Assembly: GCA_029777335.1 (NCBI GenBank)
Contig: JAKOSN010000250.1
Location: 20,166-84,165 of the forward strand
Direction of reading: 5' to 3'
Source: Planctomycetota bacterium
GTDB lineage: Bacteria > Planctomycetota > Planctomycetia > Gemmatales > Gemmataceae
Length of the DNA stretch: 64,000 bases
Below are positions 26,281-34,562 of this stretch, piece by piece. Within the stretch, counting starts at the first letter, position 1; every line of letters starts with the position of its first letter. Below the pieces are notes generated by a model, which was given only the letters and a program-made list of their open reading frames with translations, was not told where the DNA came from and searched no databases. Position numbers and translations under genes: made by a program.

Positions 26281-27582
26281 ATGGCGACAAAAGATACTGG
26301 TGCAGGAGGAGGGGGCCGTCGGCCCACGGGAGGCACGGGACGCAACCGGAATGCCTACTGCTCCTTCTGCCGCAAGAATTATCGCGAGGTCGGTCCCCTG
26401 GTTGAGGGGCCTGGCGACGTGTATATCTGCGGCGAATGCATCGAGTTGTGCCAGTCGATCATTGACCAGGAGAAAAGACGCCGGGGTGGGACCAAGGCGC
26501 TTTTCACGCACATCCCGTCGCCGCGCACCATCAAGGAAAAGCTCGATCAGTACGTCATCGGGCAGCAGCGTGCCAAGCGCGTCCTCTCCGTGGCGGTCCA
26601 CAATCATTACAAACGCCTGAGCATGGGCGATCAGTCCCATAGCGATGTTGAAGTCGATAAGAGCAACATCCTCCTGATTGGCCCCACCGGCAGCGGCAAG
26701 ACGCTCCTGGCGCAAACGCTCGCCAAGATCCTTGATGTCCCCTTTGCCATCGGCGATGCCACCACCTTGACCGAGGCGGGCTACGTTGGCGAGGATGTGG
26801 AGAACCTTCTTCTGAAGTTGCTCCACGCCGCCGATTTCGACATTGAGGCGGCTCAACGCGGCATCGTTTACATCGACGAGGTCGACAAGATTGCCAAGAC
26901 CAGCCAGAACGTCAGCATTACCCGCGATGTCTCTGGCGAGGGGGTTCAGCAGGCGCTGCTCAAGATGCTGGAAGGCACCGTGAGCAACGTTCCGCCCCAG
27001 GGTGGCCGCAAACACCCCGAGCAGCAATACATTCAGGTGGACACCTCGAACATTCTGTTCATTTGCGGAGGCACCTTTGTCGGGCTGGACAAGGTGATCT
27101 CCCGTCGCGTCGGCCAGCGCACCTTTGGCTTTGGCGGCGAGGGCGGGGAATCCGAACGCAAACTCGGCGAGTTGCTCTCCCAGGTGACCAGCGACGACCT
27201 GATCGAATTCGGCATGATCCCCGAATTCATTGGTCGCCTTCCGGTACTTGCTCCGCTCGATCCGCTCGACGAGGAAGCGCTGATGCGTATCCTCACCGAG
27301 CCGAAGAACGCCCTGGTACGCCAGTACCAGAAGCTGTTCGAGATGGAAGGGGCCGAGATCGAATTTGAACCCGGTGCCCTGCGCGAGATCGCCAGCAAGG
27401 CCAAGCAGCGCGACACTGGGGCGCGCGGGCTGCGTAGCATCGTGGAAGAGCTGATGACGGACATCATGTTCGAGCTTCCCGAGATTGAACAAAAGGGGAA
27501 GTTCGTGGTGACCGAGGCCATCGTTCGTGGCCAGGCCAAAATGTTCGATTCGCTTCCGTCCACGGACAAGAAGAGTGCTTGA
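26281..27582 (+). CDS. clpX: ATP-dependent protease ATPase subunit ClpX
   Basis: 433 residues, normal length. It unfolds substrates for ClpP, including SsrA-tagged proteins made by the tmRNA encoded in this window. The N-terminal zinc finger has C27, C30, C50 and C53 (YCSFC and YICGEC). The AAA+ core shows Walker A GPTGSGKT, Walker B IVYIDEVDKIAK, the pore-side GYVGEDVENLL and the sensor/arginine region IPEFIGRLPVLAPL. ATG at 26281 follows AAGGAG at ideal distance. No clpP is adjacent in this window, which is unusual compared with many bacteria. A factor-independent terminator follows. Confidence 0.98.
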   Translation: MATKDTGAGGGGRRPTGGTGRNRNAYCSFCRKNYREVGPLVEGPGDVYICGECIELCQSIIDQEKRRRGGTKALFTHIPSPRTIKEKLDQYVIGQQRAKRVLSVAVHNHYKRLSMGDQSHSDVEVDKSNILLIGPTGSGKTLLAQTLAKILDVPFAIGDATTLTEAGYVGEDVENLLLKLLHAADFDIEAAQRGIVYIDEVDKIAKTSQNVSITRDVSGEGVQQALLKMLEGTVSNVPPQGGRKHPEQQYIQVDTSNILFICGGTFVGLDKVISRRVGQRTFGFGGEGGESERKLGELLSQVTSDDLIEFGMIPEFIGRLPVLAPLDPLDEEALMRILTEPKNALVRQYQKLFEMEGAEIEFEPGALREIASKAKQRDTGARGLRSIVEELMTDIMFELPEIEQKGKFVVTEAIVRGQAKMFDSLPSTDKKSA

Positions 27583-27609
27583 GCCGACGTCTTAGCACGG
27601 TCCCAGGAG

Positions 27610-27651
27610 AACCGCAGACAAGGGGGCCGCTCCTCCTCGTCTGCGGTTTTT
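27610..27651 (+). terminator. Rho-independent terminator after clpX
   Basis: AACCGCAGAC (27610-27619) pairs with GTCTGCGGTT (27639-27648), followed by a T-run (TTTTT overlapping the stem end). This is the only classical hairpin plus T-run seen clearly in the window. Confidence 0.8.
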
Positions 27652-27682
27652 CCATCTTGATGGCACCGCTGGCGGATTCATC

Positions 27683-28696
27683 GTGGCCAGGACCAAACCT
27701 CCTTTGCTCGCGCTCCATGAACTGGTTCCGGACCAGTCCGGGGATTGTTTTGTCCTCCTCGCCGAGAAACAGCGCAGCCTTACCCAGAGCGGCAAACCTT
27801 ACTTCACCTGTCGCTTTGCTGACTGCCAGCGCACCGTCACCACCATGGTCTGGTCCGACAGCCCCCTGTTCGAGAAATGTGAGCGGGAGTGGCAACCCTA
27901 TCGCTTCTACAAGATCCGCGGGACCTACCGCGAACACGAGCGCTACGGTCATCAGTTCGAACTGATCCAGATTCGGCCCGTGAATGAAGGCGATTCCCAG
28001 GAGGGATTCGACGAGGCAACCCTGGTTGAGCACAGCCGCTGGCCGCGCGAGCAGATGTGGCGGGACCTCCTCGAACTCGCTCAGACCCAGATCGTCGATG
28101 AACCGTTGCGCCGCCTGGTCTGCACCTTGCTCGATCAACACGCCGAGCGCTTGCAACGTTTGCCCGCCTCTCAGGGGCGCTACTACACCTTTGTCGGGGG
28201 ATTGCTTGAACACACCCTTGCGGTCACGCGGAGCTGTGTGTGGTTGGCGCAGCGTTATGCCGATTATTACAAGGAACTGCGCCCTTCGCTCAATCGGGAT
28301 GTGGTGATCGCGGCCGCCCTTCTCCATGAACTGGGTCGCGTGGCAGAGTTTGGCGAGGACAACCTGGGCCGGGAGTTGAGTATCCCGGGTCGCCTCCTTG
28401 GCGCGCAACTCCTGGGACGCGATCTGGTGCGCGCGGCCGCCCGTGCGCAGGGCGACCTCAATCCTGAACTCCTTGGATTGCTGGAACATGTGCTCGTCTC
28501 CTATCTCGCCCTCCCGGAGTGGGGCTCCCCGCGGCTTCCTCTGATCCCGGAGGTATTGATCCTTCATCATGCAGATGACCTGGATGCCAAACTGGAGATG
28601 TACATCCGTTGTTTAACCCGAGATCAGGCCGCCGGACCTTTTACGGAGCGAGACCCTGCTCTGGGCCGTTCATTGCTCAAGAGTCGCACGATTTAG
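27683..28696 (+). CDS. YhaM-like OB-fold/HD-domain protein (3'-5' exoribonuclease family)
   Basis: 337 residues. An N-terminal OB-fold (~15-105, KPYFTCRFADCQRTVTTMVW) is followed by an HD domain (~165-310: GGLLEHTLAVTRSC, AALLHELGRVAEFG, ILHHADDLDAKLEMY), the layout of YhaM/CBF1-type 3'-5' exoribonucleases. The diagnostic HD dyad reads H215-E216 instead of His-Asp, a substitution that could change metal binding. Starts with GTG at 27683 after GGCGGA. It lies 100 bases after clpX, beyond a terminator, so it is probably transcribed independently. Confidence 0.82.
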   Translation: MARTKPPLLALHELVPDQSGDCFVLLAEKQRSLTQSGKPYFTCRFADCQRTVTTMVWSDSPLFEKCEREWQPYRFYKIRGTYREHERYGHQFELIQIRPVNEGDSQEGFDEATLVEHSRWPREQMWRDLLELAQTQIVDEPLRRLVCTLLDQHAERLQRLPASQGRYYTFVGGLLEHTLAVTRSCVWLAQRYADYYKELRPSLNRDVVIAAALLHELGRVAEFGEDNLGRELSIPGRLLGAQLLGRDLVRAAARAQGDLNPELLGLLEHVLVSYLALPEWGSPRLPLIPEVLILHHADDLDAKLEMYIRCLTRDQAAGPFTERDPALGRSLLKSRTI

Positions 28697-28788
28697 CGCC
28701 CGAATCGGGAAGAACGGATGGACTGTGCCTTCCCCGCACCCCGAACACGATCTATACTCCACAAGGAGGATCGCCCCAGGAGTACGCG

Positions 28789-29991
28789 ATGCACGAGATG
28801 CTTGCCCCGGACCTGTCGGCGATGGTAATGGTCGAGCGGGTGGCGCTGCGCATTCCGAGCCGCCCGGAGTGGGTGACTCCCACGGTTGATTATCTGAAGC
28901 AACGTGCCATTCAGAGCGGCGTCTGCTCAGAACATCGCGCGGGCAAATTGATGCTCGCCCTCCATGAAGCGCTCACCAACTCCATCATCCACGGCAACCT
29001 GGAGTTATCCTCGGATCTGAAAGAATCCGACGACCACACCTTTGCCGATGCGCTCGCACATCGTTGTGCGGATCCCAATTATGCCTCCCGTTCCGTGATC
29101 ATCGAGATCGATCTCGATTGCGACCGCTGTCGCTGGATCCTGACAGACCAGGGAAAAGGCTTTAACATCCATAAATATCAGGGATTGGAGGACAGCCCCG
29201 ATCCGGAAGTCTGGTTGTCCAGCGGCCGCGGGATCATGTTGATGCGCAGTTTTGTTGATGAGGTCACTTATGAGCTTGGCGGACGTCGGGTTATCCTGAC
29301 CCTCCGCCGGGTAACTCCCGAGGATCGTCGGCGCCACGAGCGCCTTCCGGTGCAACATCGCGTTGAGGTCGCCCCCATCCGGACCGATGGCTCTGTGGAT
29401 TGGGAAGCCACCCATGAAGCGGTCACACGCAACCTCTCCCGTGGAGGGGTGGGCCTGCTTCAGGAGAGCCTGGCTCTTACCGATCGGCTTTTGCTGGGTG
29501 TGGAGACGCAAGGTCAGATCGTTTTCTTGCCGGCCCAGGTTCGTCACTGCCGACCCGTCACTCAGGGGACAATTGAACTCGGCTGCGAGTTTGTTGAAGA
29601 AGAACCGGAACTTCGGTCAAATCAGTCCGCTTCCGCGACGATCCTCGATCGGGCGATCGATGGATTGCTCCGAGAATGTCGCGAGGCCGCGACGCCTTCC
29701 CAGGAGCGGCGGAGCCATCCTCGTGAAGCGTACACCCGCCAGATTGAGGTGCATGGCCCTCCAGGCACCCCCCCCCTGACTGCCTTTTCGCGGGATCTTT
29801 CACGGGGTGGAATCGCCTTTATCTCGACCCGGCCGATCCCTCTGGAGAGTCGCGTACTCTCCTTGCCTCAGGAAGGATGGCCCTCGCTACTTGTACGAGT
29901 GCAAATCACTCGCTGCGAGGAGGTTGCGACCGGCTTCTATGACGTGGGCGCACGTTTCCTCGCGCTTGAAAAGGATCAGACCGAAATCTGA
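28789..29991 (+). CDS. RsbW-like HATPase fused to two PilZ domains
   Basis: 400 residues. Residues ~15-175 are a GHKL ATPase of the anti-sigma type: N-box ALHEALTNSIIHGNL (E60, N64), G1 box DQGKGFN (D120), G2 box SGRGIMLMRSFVDEV. Two PilZ domains follow, each with the complete c-di-GMP signature: R181xxxR185 with N215xSxxG220, and R308xxxR312 with D336xSxxG341. The protein therefore looks like a switch that joins anti-sigma or kinase activity to c-di-GMP level; this coupling is inference. The ATG at 28789 is preceded by CAGGAG. Its stop codon directly abuts the ybeY stop on the other strand. No anti-anti-sigma gene is adjacent. Confidence 0.88.
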   Translation: MHEMLAPDLSAMVMVERVALRIPSRPEWVTPTVDYLKQRAIQSGVCSEHRAGKLMLALHEALTNSIIHGNLELSSDLKESDDHTFADALAHRCADPNYASRSVIIEIDLDCDRCRWILTDQGKGFNIHKYQGLEDSPDPEVWLSSGRGIMLMRSFVDEVTYELGGRRVILTLRRVTPEDRRRHERLPVQHRVEVAPIRTDGSVDWEATHEAVTRNLSRGGVGLLQESLALTDRLLLGVETQGQIVFLPAQVRHCRPVTQGTIELGCEFVEEEPELRSNQSASATILDRAIDGLLRECREAATPSQERRSHPREAYTRQIEVHGPPGTPPLTAFSRDLSRGGIAFISTRPIPLESRVLSLPQEGWPSLLVRVQITRCEEVATGFYDVGARFLALEKDQTEI

Positions 29992-30441
29992 TCATTCCTC
30001 GCGCGGAGCAATATCTGGCAACCCGAGTTCCTTGAGGTAGTGTCGCTCCCGCGCTCGCATCGCCACGATCGCCTCCTCATCGTGATCGTCATAACCGCAG
30101 AGATGAAGTAACCCGTGGATCACGTAGAGGGCCAGCTCGGCCTGCACATCGTGACCGTGATCCTGCGCCTGCGCCAGCGCCACTTCTGCTCCGATCACCA
30201 GCTCACCAGAGAGTTTGCGCGCACTCGGCTCGCTCAGTGGAAAGGTCAGGACGTCGGTCGGTTCATCGTGATTGAGATAGCGTTTGTTGAGGGTGTGGAT
30301 CGTGGTGTTGTCCACGAAGGCGAGGCTGATCTCTGCCTCGGATTCCCCCTCGCCTTCGAGAACATGGCGAACGATCTCACGCATCCTTCCGCGATCAATC
30401 GCCACGGCTTCCTGTTGACTGTGGATGGCAATGCGCCCCAT
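29992..30441 (-). CDS. ybeY: Endoribonuclease YbeY (16S rRNA maturation)
   Basis: 149 residues, the usual length. YbeY is a zinc-dependent RNase that processes the 16S rRNA 3' end and takes part in ribosome quality control. The signature is HGLLHLCGYDDHDEE; one extra Asp lies between the second and third histidines compared with the common H-x3-H-x5-H form, so the third ligand could be Asp or His. Also typical are NKRYLNHDEPTDVLTFPLSE and GELVIGAEVALAQA. It is followed upstream on the same strand by parA, 83 bases away. Confidence 0.94.
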   Translation of the reverse strand: MGRIAIHSQQEAVAIDRGRMREIVRHVLEGEGESEAEISLAFVDNTTIHTLNKRYLNHDEPTDVLTFPLSEPSARKLSGELVIGAEVALAQAQDHGHDVQAELALYVIHGLLHLCGYDDHDEEAIVAMRARERHYLKELGLPDIAPREE

Positions 30442-30524
30442 GGATGGCCTGTCCCTTGTTGGATCTTGCCGTCAATGCACCTGCTCTTCAGCAAAGGGAG
30501 AAGCGGGGCGCGCGGCAAGCCATA

Positions 30525-31424
30525 TCAGGTCGTCGAAATCGGTTCTGCCTGGGGAGAGATGATGGGAGTGGTTTCGCTCGAAGCGATCGTCACCACGCCG
30601 CGGTCGCCGACCTCCACCCGAGCAGTCAGGACCTGGGATTGTTCCCCGAGAACCTCTCGGGCCAGCCCCTTGTAATCTTCCGCGCCATGACAATTAGGCG
30701 CATACGAAAAGATCGATTGCCCGAAACTGGGACACTCTGCCAGCTTGATGTTACGTCGAATACGCGTGTTAAAAATCCGCGCTTGAGCCCAGGGGGTATT
30801 GCTGCTGCGGCTGCGCTCCAGGTAAGCCTGAAGATCCTTGACCACATCCTGAGCCAACCGGGTGCTGGCCTCGTAAAGACTGAGGATGATTCCAGTAACC
30901 TTGAGCGCTGGGTTAATGCGGCGAGCAACCAGTGCGGTGGTTTCAAAGAGTTTCCCCATACCGTGCAGTGCGAGGAAATGCGGTTGCAGCGGGATGAAAA
31001 CCTCGCTGGCGGCTGCCAGGGCGTTCAAAGTGAGAACCCCGAGCGATGGGGCGCAATCCATGATGATAAAGTCGAAGGCCCCCTCTTCGGGTTGCAGCAT
31101 ATCGCTGAGAATCACCTCGCGCCCAACGACTCCGGCGAGTTCTACCTCGGCTGCAGCCAGATTGATATCGGAACCGCCAATCCACAGGTTCTCAACCACC
31201 TGTGTGCGAACTTCGGCGAGGGGGCGCGAGTTGACCAGGACGTCGTACATGGAGGGACGGTGGCCATCCGGCTCCACCCCAAGATGCGTGGTGGCATGAG
31301 CCTGGGGGTCGAGGTCGAGCACGCACACGCGCTGTCCACACTCGGCCAGAGCAGCGGCGAGATTGACCGCCGTGGTTGTTTTGCCCACGCCGCCTTTCTG
31401 GTTGATGATCGCGATCCGTCGCAT
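30525..31424 (-). CDS. ParA/Soj family ATPase without an adjacent ParB
   Basis: 299 residues. Deviant Walker A motif KGGVGKTTTAVNLAAAL, Walker A' DLDPQAHATTHLG and Walker B FDFIIMDCAPSLGVLTLNAL identify a ParA-type ATPase that uses nucleotide-driven nucleoid binding to position cargo or DNA. No parB gene or parS-like repeats are seen nearby, so this is either a chromosome-segregation ParA separated from its partner or an orphan ParA that places another complex. It lies between ybeY and lexA on the same strand. Confidence 0.92.
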   Translation of the reverse strand: MRRIAIINQKGGVGKTTTAVNLAAALAECGQRVCVLDLDPQAHATTHLGVEPDGHRPSMYDVLVNSRPLAEVRTQVVENLWIGGSDINLAAAEVELAGVVGREVILSDMLQPEEGAFDFIIMDCAPSLGVLTLNALAAASEVFIPLQPHFLALHGMGKLFETTALVARRINPALKVTGIILSLYEASTRLAQDVVKDLQAYLERSRSSNTPWAQARIFNTRIRRNIKLAECPSFGQSIFSYAPNCHGAEDYKGLAREVLGEQSQVLTARVEVGDRGVVTIASSETTPIISPQAEPISTT

Positions 31425-31564
31425 GCCAGGGTCCTCGTCCTGAAGGGGGTATGATTGTCCGCGGCGATTATAAAGTCAGGGGCTGTCCCTGCAAACCCCA
31501 AGCTCCCTGGCTCGCCACGACCTGGTGCGGACATCGCACGCACCCCCGCCCTGCTGGACGTCGC

Positions 31565-32173
31565 TCAACAGCGACGCAGAACCCCAACCAGAACCCCAAG
31601 AATCCGGGCATCGGAGGTCGGATCGACCAGGATGGGCTGCATCGACCCGTTGGCCGGTTCCAGGCGAATCAGCCCGTTATCGTGATAGTAGCGCTTGAGA
31701 GTCACCTCGTTATCGATCATGGCAACGACCCGTTCGCCGTTGCTGGCAGTCTCCTGCTTGCGAATGACGACAAAATCGCCATCCTGAATGTGATCCTCGA
31801 TCATTGAGAGGCCGCGCACTCGAAGGGCATAATGATCGGGCCCTTCAAACAGGTCGTTAAAATCGAGCCGCTCTTCCTGGGGAATGGCCTGGGTCGGGGA
31901 CCCGGCGGCCACCAGACCAAGCAGAGGAAGCCCTGCCGAGCCATGGCGATGATGATCGACCAGTTGAATCGCTCGGGCCTGGAACCCTTCGCGCTTGATA
32001 AGCCCCTTCTTTTCCAGAGCTTTCAGATGGCACATCACTCCGTTGGGAGATTTGATGTCGAACTCCACCCCGATCTCACGCACGGTTGGGCCATAGCCCC
32101 GACTCTCGATCTTCTCACGAATGAACTCGTAGATCTCACGCTGCCGTTCGGTTAACTGGCTGAAGTCCGGCAT
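31565..32173 (-). CDS. lexA: LexA repressor
   Basis: 202 residues. The N-terminal winged helix-turn-helix (LTERQREIYEFIREKIESRG, PTVREIGVEFDIKSPNGVM) binds SOS operators. The autoprotease has the Ala90-Gly91 cleavage site in GLVAAGSP, catalytic Ser123 in RVRGLSMIEDH and Lys160 in EVTLKRYY, so RecA-stimulated self-cleavage is expected. This copy represses DNA-damage genes and normally itself; candidate operators lie in the upstream region (see 32261-32300). The start at 32173 is shared by family length. Confidence 0.96.
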   Translation of the reverse strand: MPDFSQLTERQREIYEFIREKIESRGYGPTVREIGVEFDIKSPNGVMCHLKALEKKGLIKREGFQARAIQLVDHHRHGSAGLPLLGLVAAGSPTQAIPQEERLDFNDLFEGPDHYALRVRGLSMIEDHIQDGDFVVIRKQETASNGERVVAMIDNEVTLKRYYHDNGLIRLEPANGSMQPILVDPTSDARILGVLVGVLRRC

Positions 32174-32260
32174 GGCAATTCCTCACCTCGATACCATTTG
32201 AGAAGAAGGCGATCCGTGCCAGCACCCTTCCCGCTTTGTTGATCACTACTTTGTTCAGGG

Positions 32261-32300
32261 AAGAATACATTCTTTTACCATGAACCTTAGTATATTATAC
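32261..32300. promoter_or_regulatory. Two inverted repeats upstream of lexA and trpD
   Basis: AAGAAT-AC-ATTCTT (32261-32274) is a perfect 6-2-6 repeat and GTATA-T-TATAC (32290-32300) a perfect 5-1-5 repeat, both in the 238-base divergent region. They are candidates for the LexA operator or for promoter elements. Planctomycete LexA boxes differ from the E. coli box, so neither can be assigned by eye. Confidence 0.3.
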
Positions 32301-32411
32301 GCCCGTACACAAATAAAGAGATTTTTCCCGTTCTGGCCCATTTTTCGCTATTCTCAAGGAGGGGAAAGCGTTGAACTGGAGAGAGGCCGAGTCCGCGCGA
32401 GGGTTGGGTCG

Positions 32412-33443
32412 ATGATGGGTGGTGTTCTCCCCTGGTTTGTCCGCACGCTATCCACCCTGCTGGAGAGGCAGGAGTTGACCGCCGAGCAAATGCGGCAAAT
32501 GATGACCGCGATGATGGATGGAACCTGTGGATCGATCGAGACTGCTGCCTTCCTCACGGCCCTGCGCATGAAGGGCGAAACCTCGGCAGAGATCGCCTGT
32601 GCGGCCACCGTCCTGCGCGACCACATGGTCTGCTTCCCCACCGGGCGCGACGATGTTCTCGATACCTGTGGGACAGGAGGAGACGGGAGCGCGACTTTCA
32701 ACATCAGCACTGCCACTGCTTTTGTTGTTGCGGGCAGCGGTGTGCCGGTGGTGAAACATGGCAACCGGGCGATGTCCAGCCGGAGCGGCAGCGCGGATGT
32801 CATGGCGGTGCTGGGAGTGAAATGTAGCGGCGATGTCGCCTTTGCCCGACGATGTCTGGATCGTGCCGGATTGGCCTTCTGCCTGGCTCCGGCTTTCCAT
32901 CCGGCATTGCAACACGTCGGACCCGTTCGCCAAAGACTGGGGGTGCGAACGCTCTTCAACTGCCTCGGTCCTCTCGCCAACCCTGCTGGAGCACCCTACC
33001 AGTTGCTCGGAGTAGGCCGGGTTGAGTGGCTTGATCTACTCGCCGGCGCGCTGGCCACGCTGGGAACACGACATGCGCTGCTGGTGTGTGGACGTGATGG
33101 GCTCGATGAGGTGACCCTCTCCGCCCCGACTCTGGTGCGCGAGGTCTGCGCTGGGCGGATCACGGCCCGAGAATGGACGCCAGCTGATTTTGCTCTGGAA
33201 CCGTGCGCGCTGGACGAACTTCGGGTGGATGATCCCGAGCAGAGCGCAGCGCTCATTCGGCAAATCCTCTCAGGCACCCCCGGAGGTCCGACGCGGGTGG
33301 TGCTGGCCAACGCGGCAGCAGCGCTCCTGGCGGCGGACCGTGTGCGCTCATTGCCCGAGGGAGTGGAGCAGGCTCGCCACTCGATCCGGAGCGGGCGAGC
33401 GGCTCGTGTGTTGGAGCAACTCGTTGCCTGTGCGGACGAGTAA
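32412..33443 (+). CDS. trpD: Anthranilate phosphoribosyltransferase
   Basis: 343 residues. It joins anthranilate to PRPP in tryptophan synthesis. Signature elements are all present: phosphate-binding DTCGTGGDGSATFNIST, VVKHGNRAMSSRSGSADVM for anthranilate and PRPP, and RTLFNCLGPLANPAGAPYQL. Start at ATG 32412 gives the usual family length; the frame is open to 32280, but the extra residues do not resemble TrpD. No other trp gene is adjacent. It is divergent from lexA. Confidence 0.95.
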   Translation: MMGGVLPWFVRTLSTLLERQELTAEQMRQMMTAMMDGTCGSIETAAFLTALRMKGETSAEIACAATVLRDHMVCFPTGRDDVLDTCGTGGDGSATFNISTATAFVVAGSGVPVVKHGNRAMSSRSGSADVMAVLGVKCSGDVAFARRCLDRAGLAFCLAPAFHPALQHVGPVRQRLGVRTLFNCLGPLANPAGAPYQLLGVGRVEWLDLLAGALATLGTRHALLVCGRDGLDEVTLSAPTLVREVCAGRITAREWTPADFALEPCALDELRVDDPEQSAALIRQILSGTPGGPTRVVLANAAAALLAADRVRSLPEGVEQARHSIRSGRAARVLEQLVACADE

Positions 33444-33481
33444 TGCGATCTTTTGCATCTTGATTGGGAGGGTATCCCGCC

Positions 33482-34408
33482 ATGCCGCGCAAGGTTGTCC
33501 TGGTGAGCGATCCGGGAATCGATGGGGCTTTCGCGATCGCCCTGGCCCTGCTCGATCCCAATCTTGAGGTGCTGGGTATTGCGGCCACCGCAGGGAACAT
33601 CAACGCCGAACAGGCGACCCGCAATGTGCAGATCATCATCGAACAACTTGATCCCGAACGCTGGCCCCGGCTGGGGGCTGCCCTGGCCGTGGACTATGAT
33701 GTGGATGGCCACGTGCTGCACGGTCCCGGAGGACTGGGTGGCGTTGACTTCCCCTGTGCGCAACTTCACCATCCCCATGCCAGCGATAAACTGCTCGTCG
33801 ATCTGGTCCACCAGTATCCGCGCGAGGTGACCGTGGTAGTGATGGGGCCTGGCACATCGCTGGCCCGAGCGCTCGATCGCGACCCCGAACTGGGGGCATT
33901 GCTCGAGCGTTTGGTTGTTCTGGGGGGAGCACGCCACGAACCCGGCAACGTCTCGGCCGCGGCCGAATTTCACTTTTACTGCGATCCCACCGCCGCACGA
34001 CACATTCTCCATTCCGGCGTTCCCATCACCATGCTTCCGCTCGATGTCATGCGCAAGGTGGTCCTGTCGCCCAGCGATCTGCACGCCCTCTCCGCGCACC
34101 CCACACGCAGCTGCGAATTTCTGGGAAAGATCGTTCCCCATGGGATTCGCGCCACGGCAAGTGTCTACGGGATCGAGGGACTTCATCTGAAGGATGTCCT
34201 GGGATTGGTAGCTCTGTCCCTCCCCACGGCAATCACCACGCGTCCCATGGTGGTTGATGTGGAAACCCGGGGACAGTTGACACGGGGAATGAGCGTCTTC
34301 GACACCCGCTGGGGGATCACCACCAAGCCCAATGTTGACCTGGCGATTGGCGTCGATGTGCCCGCCGTGCGGCGCTACATTCACCAAACGCTGGGAATGA
34401 ATGAGTAA
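33482..34408 (+). CDS. Nucleoside hydrolase-family protein with altered calcium site
   Basis: 308 residues of the inosine-uridine nucleoside hydrolase fold. The N-terminal Ca2+-binding motif normally reads DxDPGxDDA; here it is VSDPGIDGAFAIALAL, so Asp10 and Asp14 remain while Asp15 is Gly and Asp8 is Val. Other family features persist: GIAATAGNINAEQATRN, VVVMGPGTSLARAL, VVLGGARHEPGNVSAAAEFH and the mid-region CDPTAARHIL. Hydrolysis may be weak or directed at another substrate. ATG at 33482 has GGGAGGG at good distance. It follows trpD by 38 bases on the same strand. Confidence 0.85.
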   Translation: MPRKVVLVSDPGIDGAFAIALALLDPNLEVLGIAATAGNINAEQATRNVQIIIEQLDPERWPRLGAALAVDYDVDGHVLHGPGGLGGVDFPCAQLHHPHASDKLLVDLVHQYPREVTVVVMGPGTSLARALDRDPELGALLERLVVLGGARHEPGNVSAAAEFHFYCDPTAARHILHSGVPITMLPLDVMRKVVLSPSDLHALSAHPTRSCEFLGKIVPHGIRATASVYGIEGLHLKDVLGLVALSLPTAITTRPMVVDVETRGQLTRGMSVFDTRWGITTKPNVDLAIGVDVPAVRRYIHQTLGMNE

Positions 34409-34562
34409 ACGCATCGAGGAACGTTGAGGAATCCAGGGAGGTCGGGGGTTTCAGAAAAAGGGATGCAGCCGGTGTAGACAGAAGCGAACACGACTGCTAT
34501 AGAGCCGCGTTCACTGAAGATGCATCCTGCCAGGCAACTCCCTTTTCCTGGAGACCGAGGCC

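Noticed and set aside
26128..27492. A 454-codon open frame on the - strand opposite clpX
   Set aside because: Shadow of a highly conserved gene; no domain or ribosome site.
28763..28770. AAGGAGGA as ribosome site for the HATPase-PilZ gene
   Set aside because: It lies 18 bases before the ATG at 28789, too far; CAGGAG at 28778-28783 fits better.
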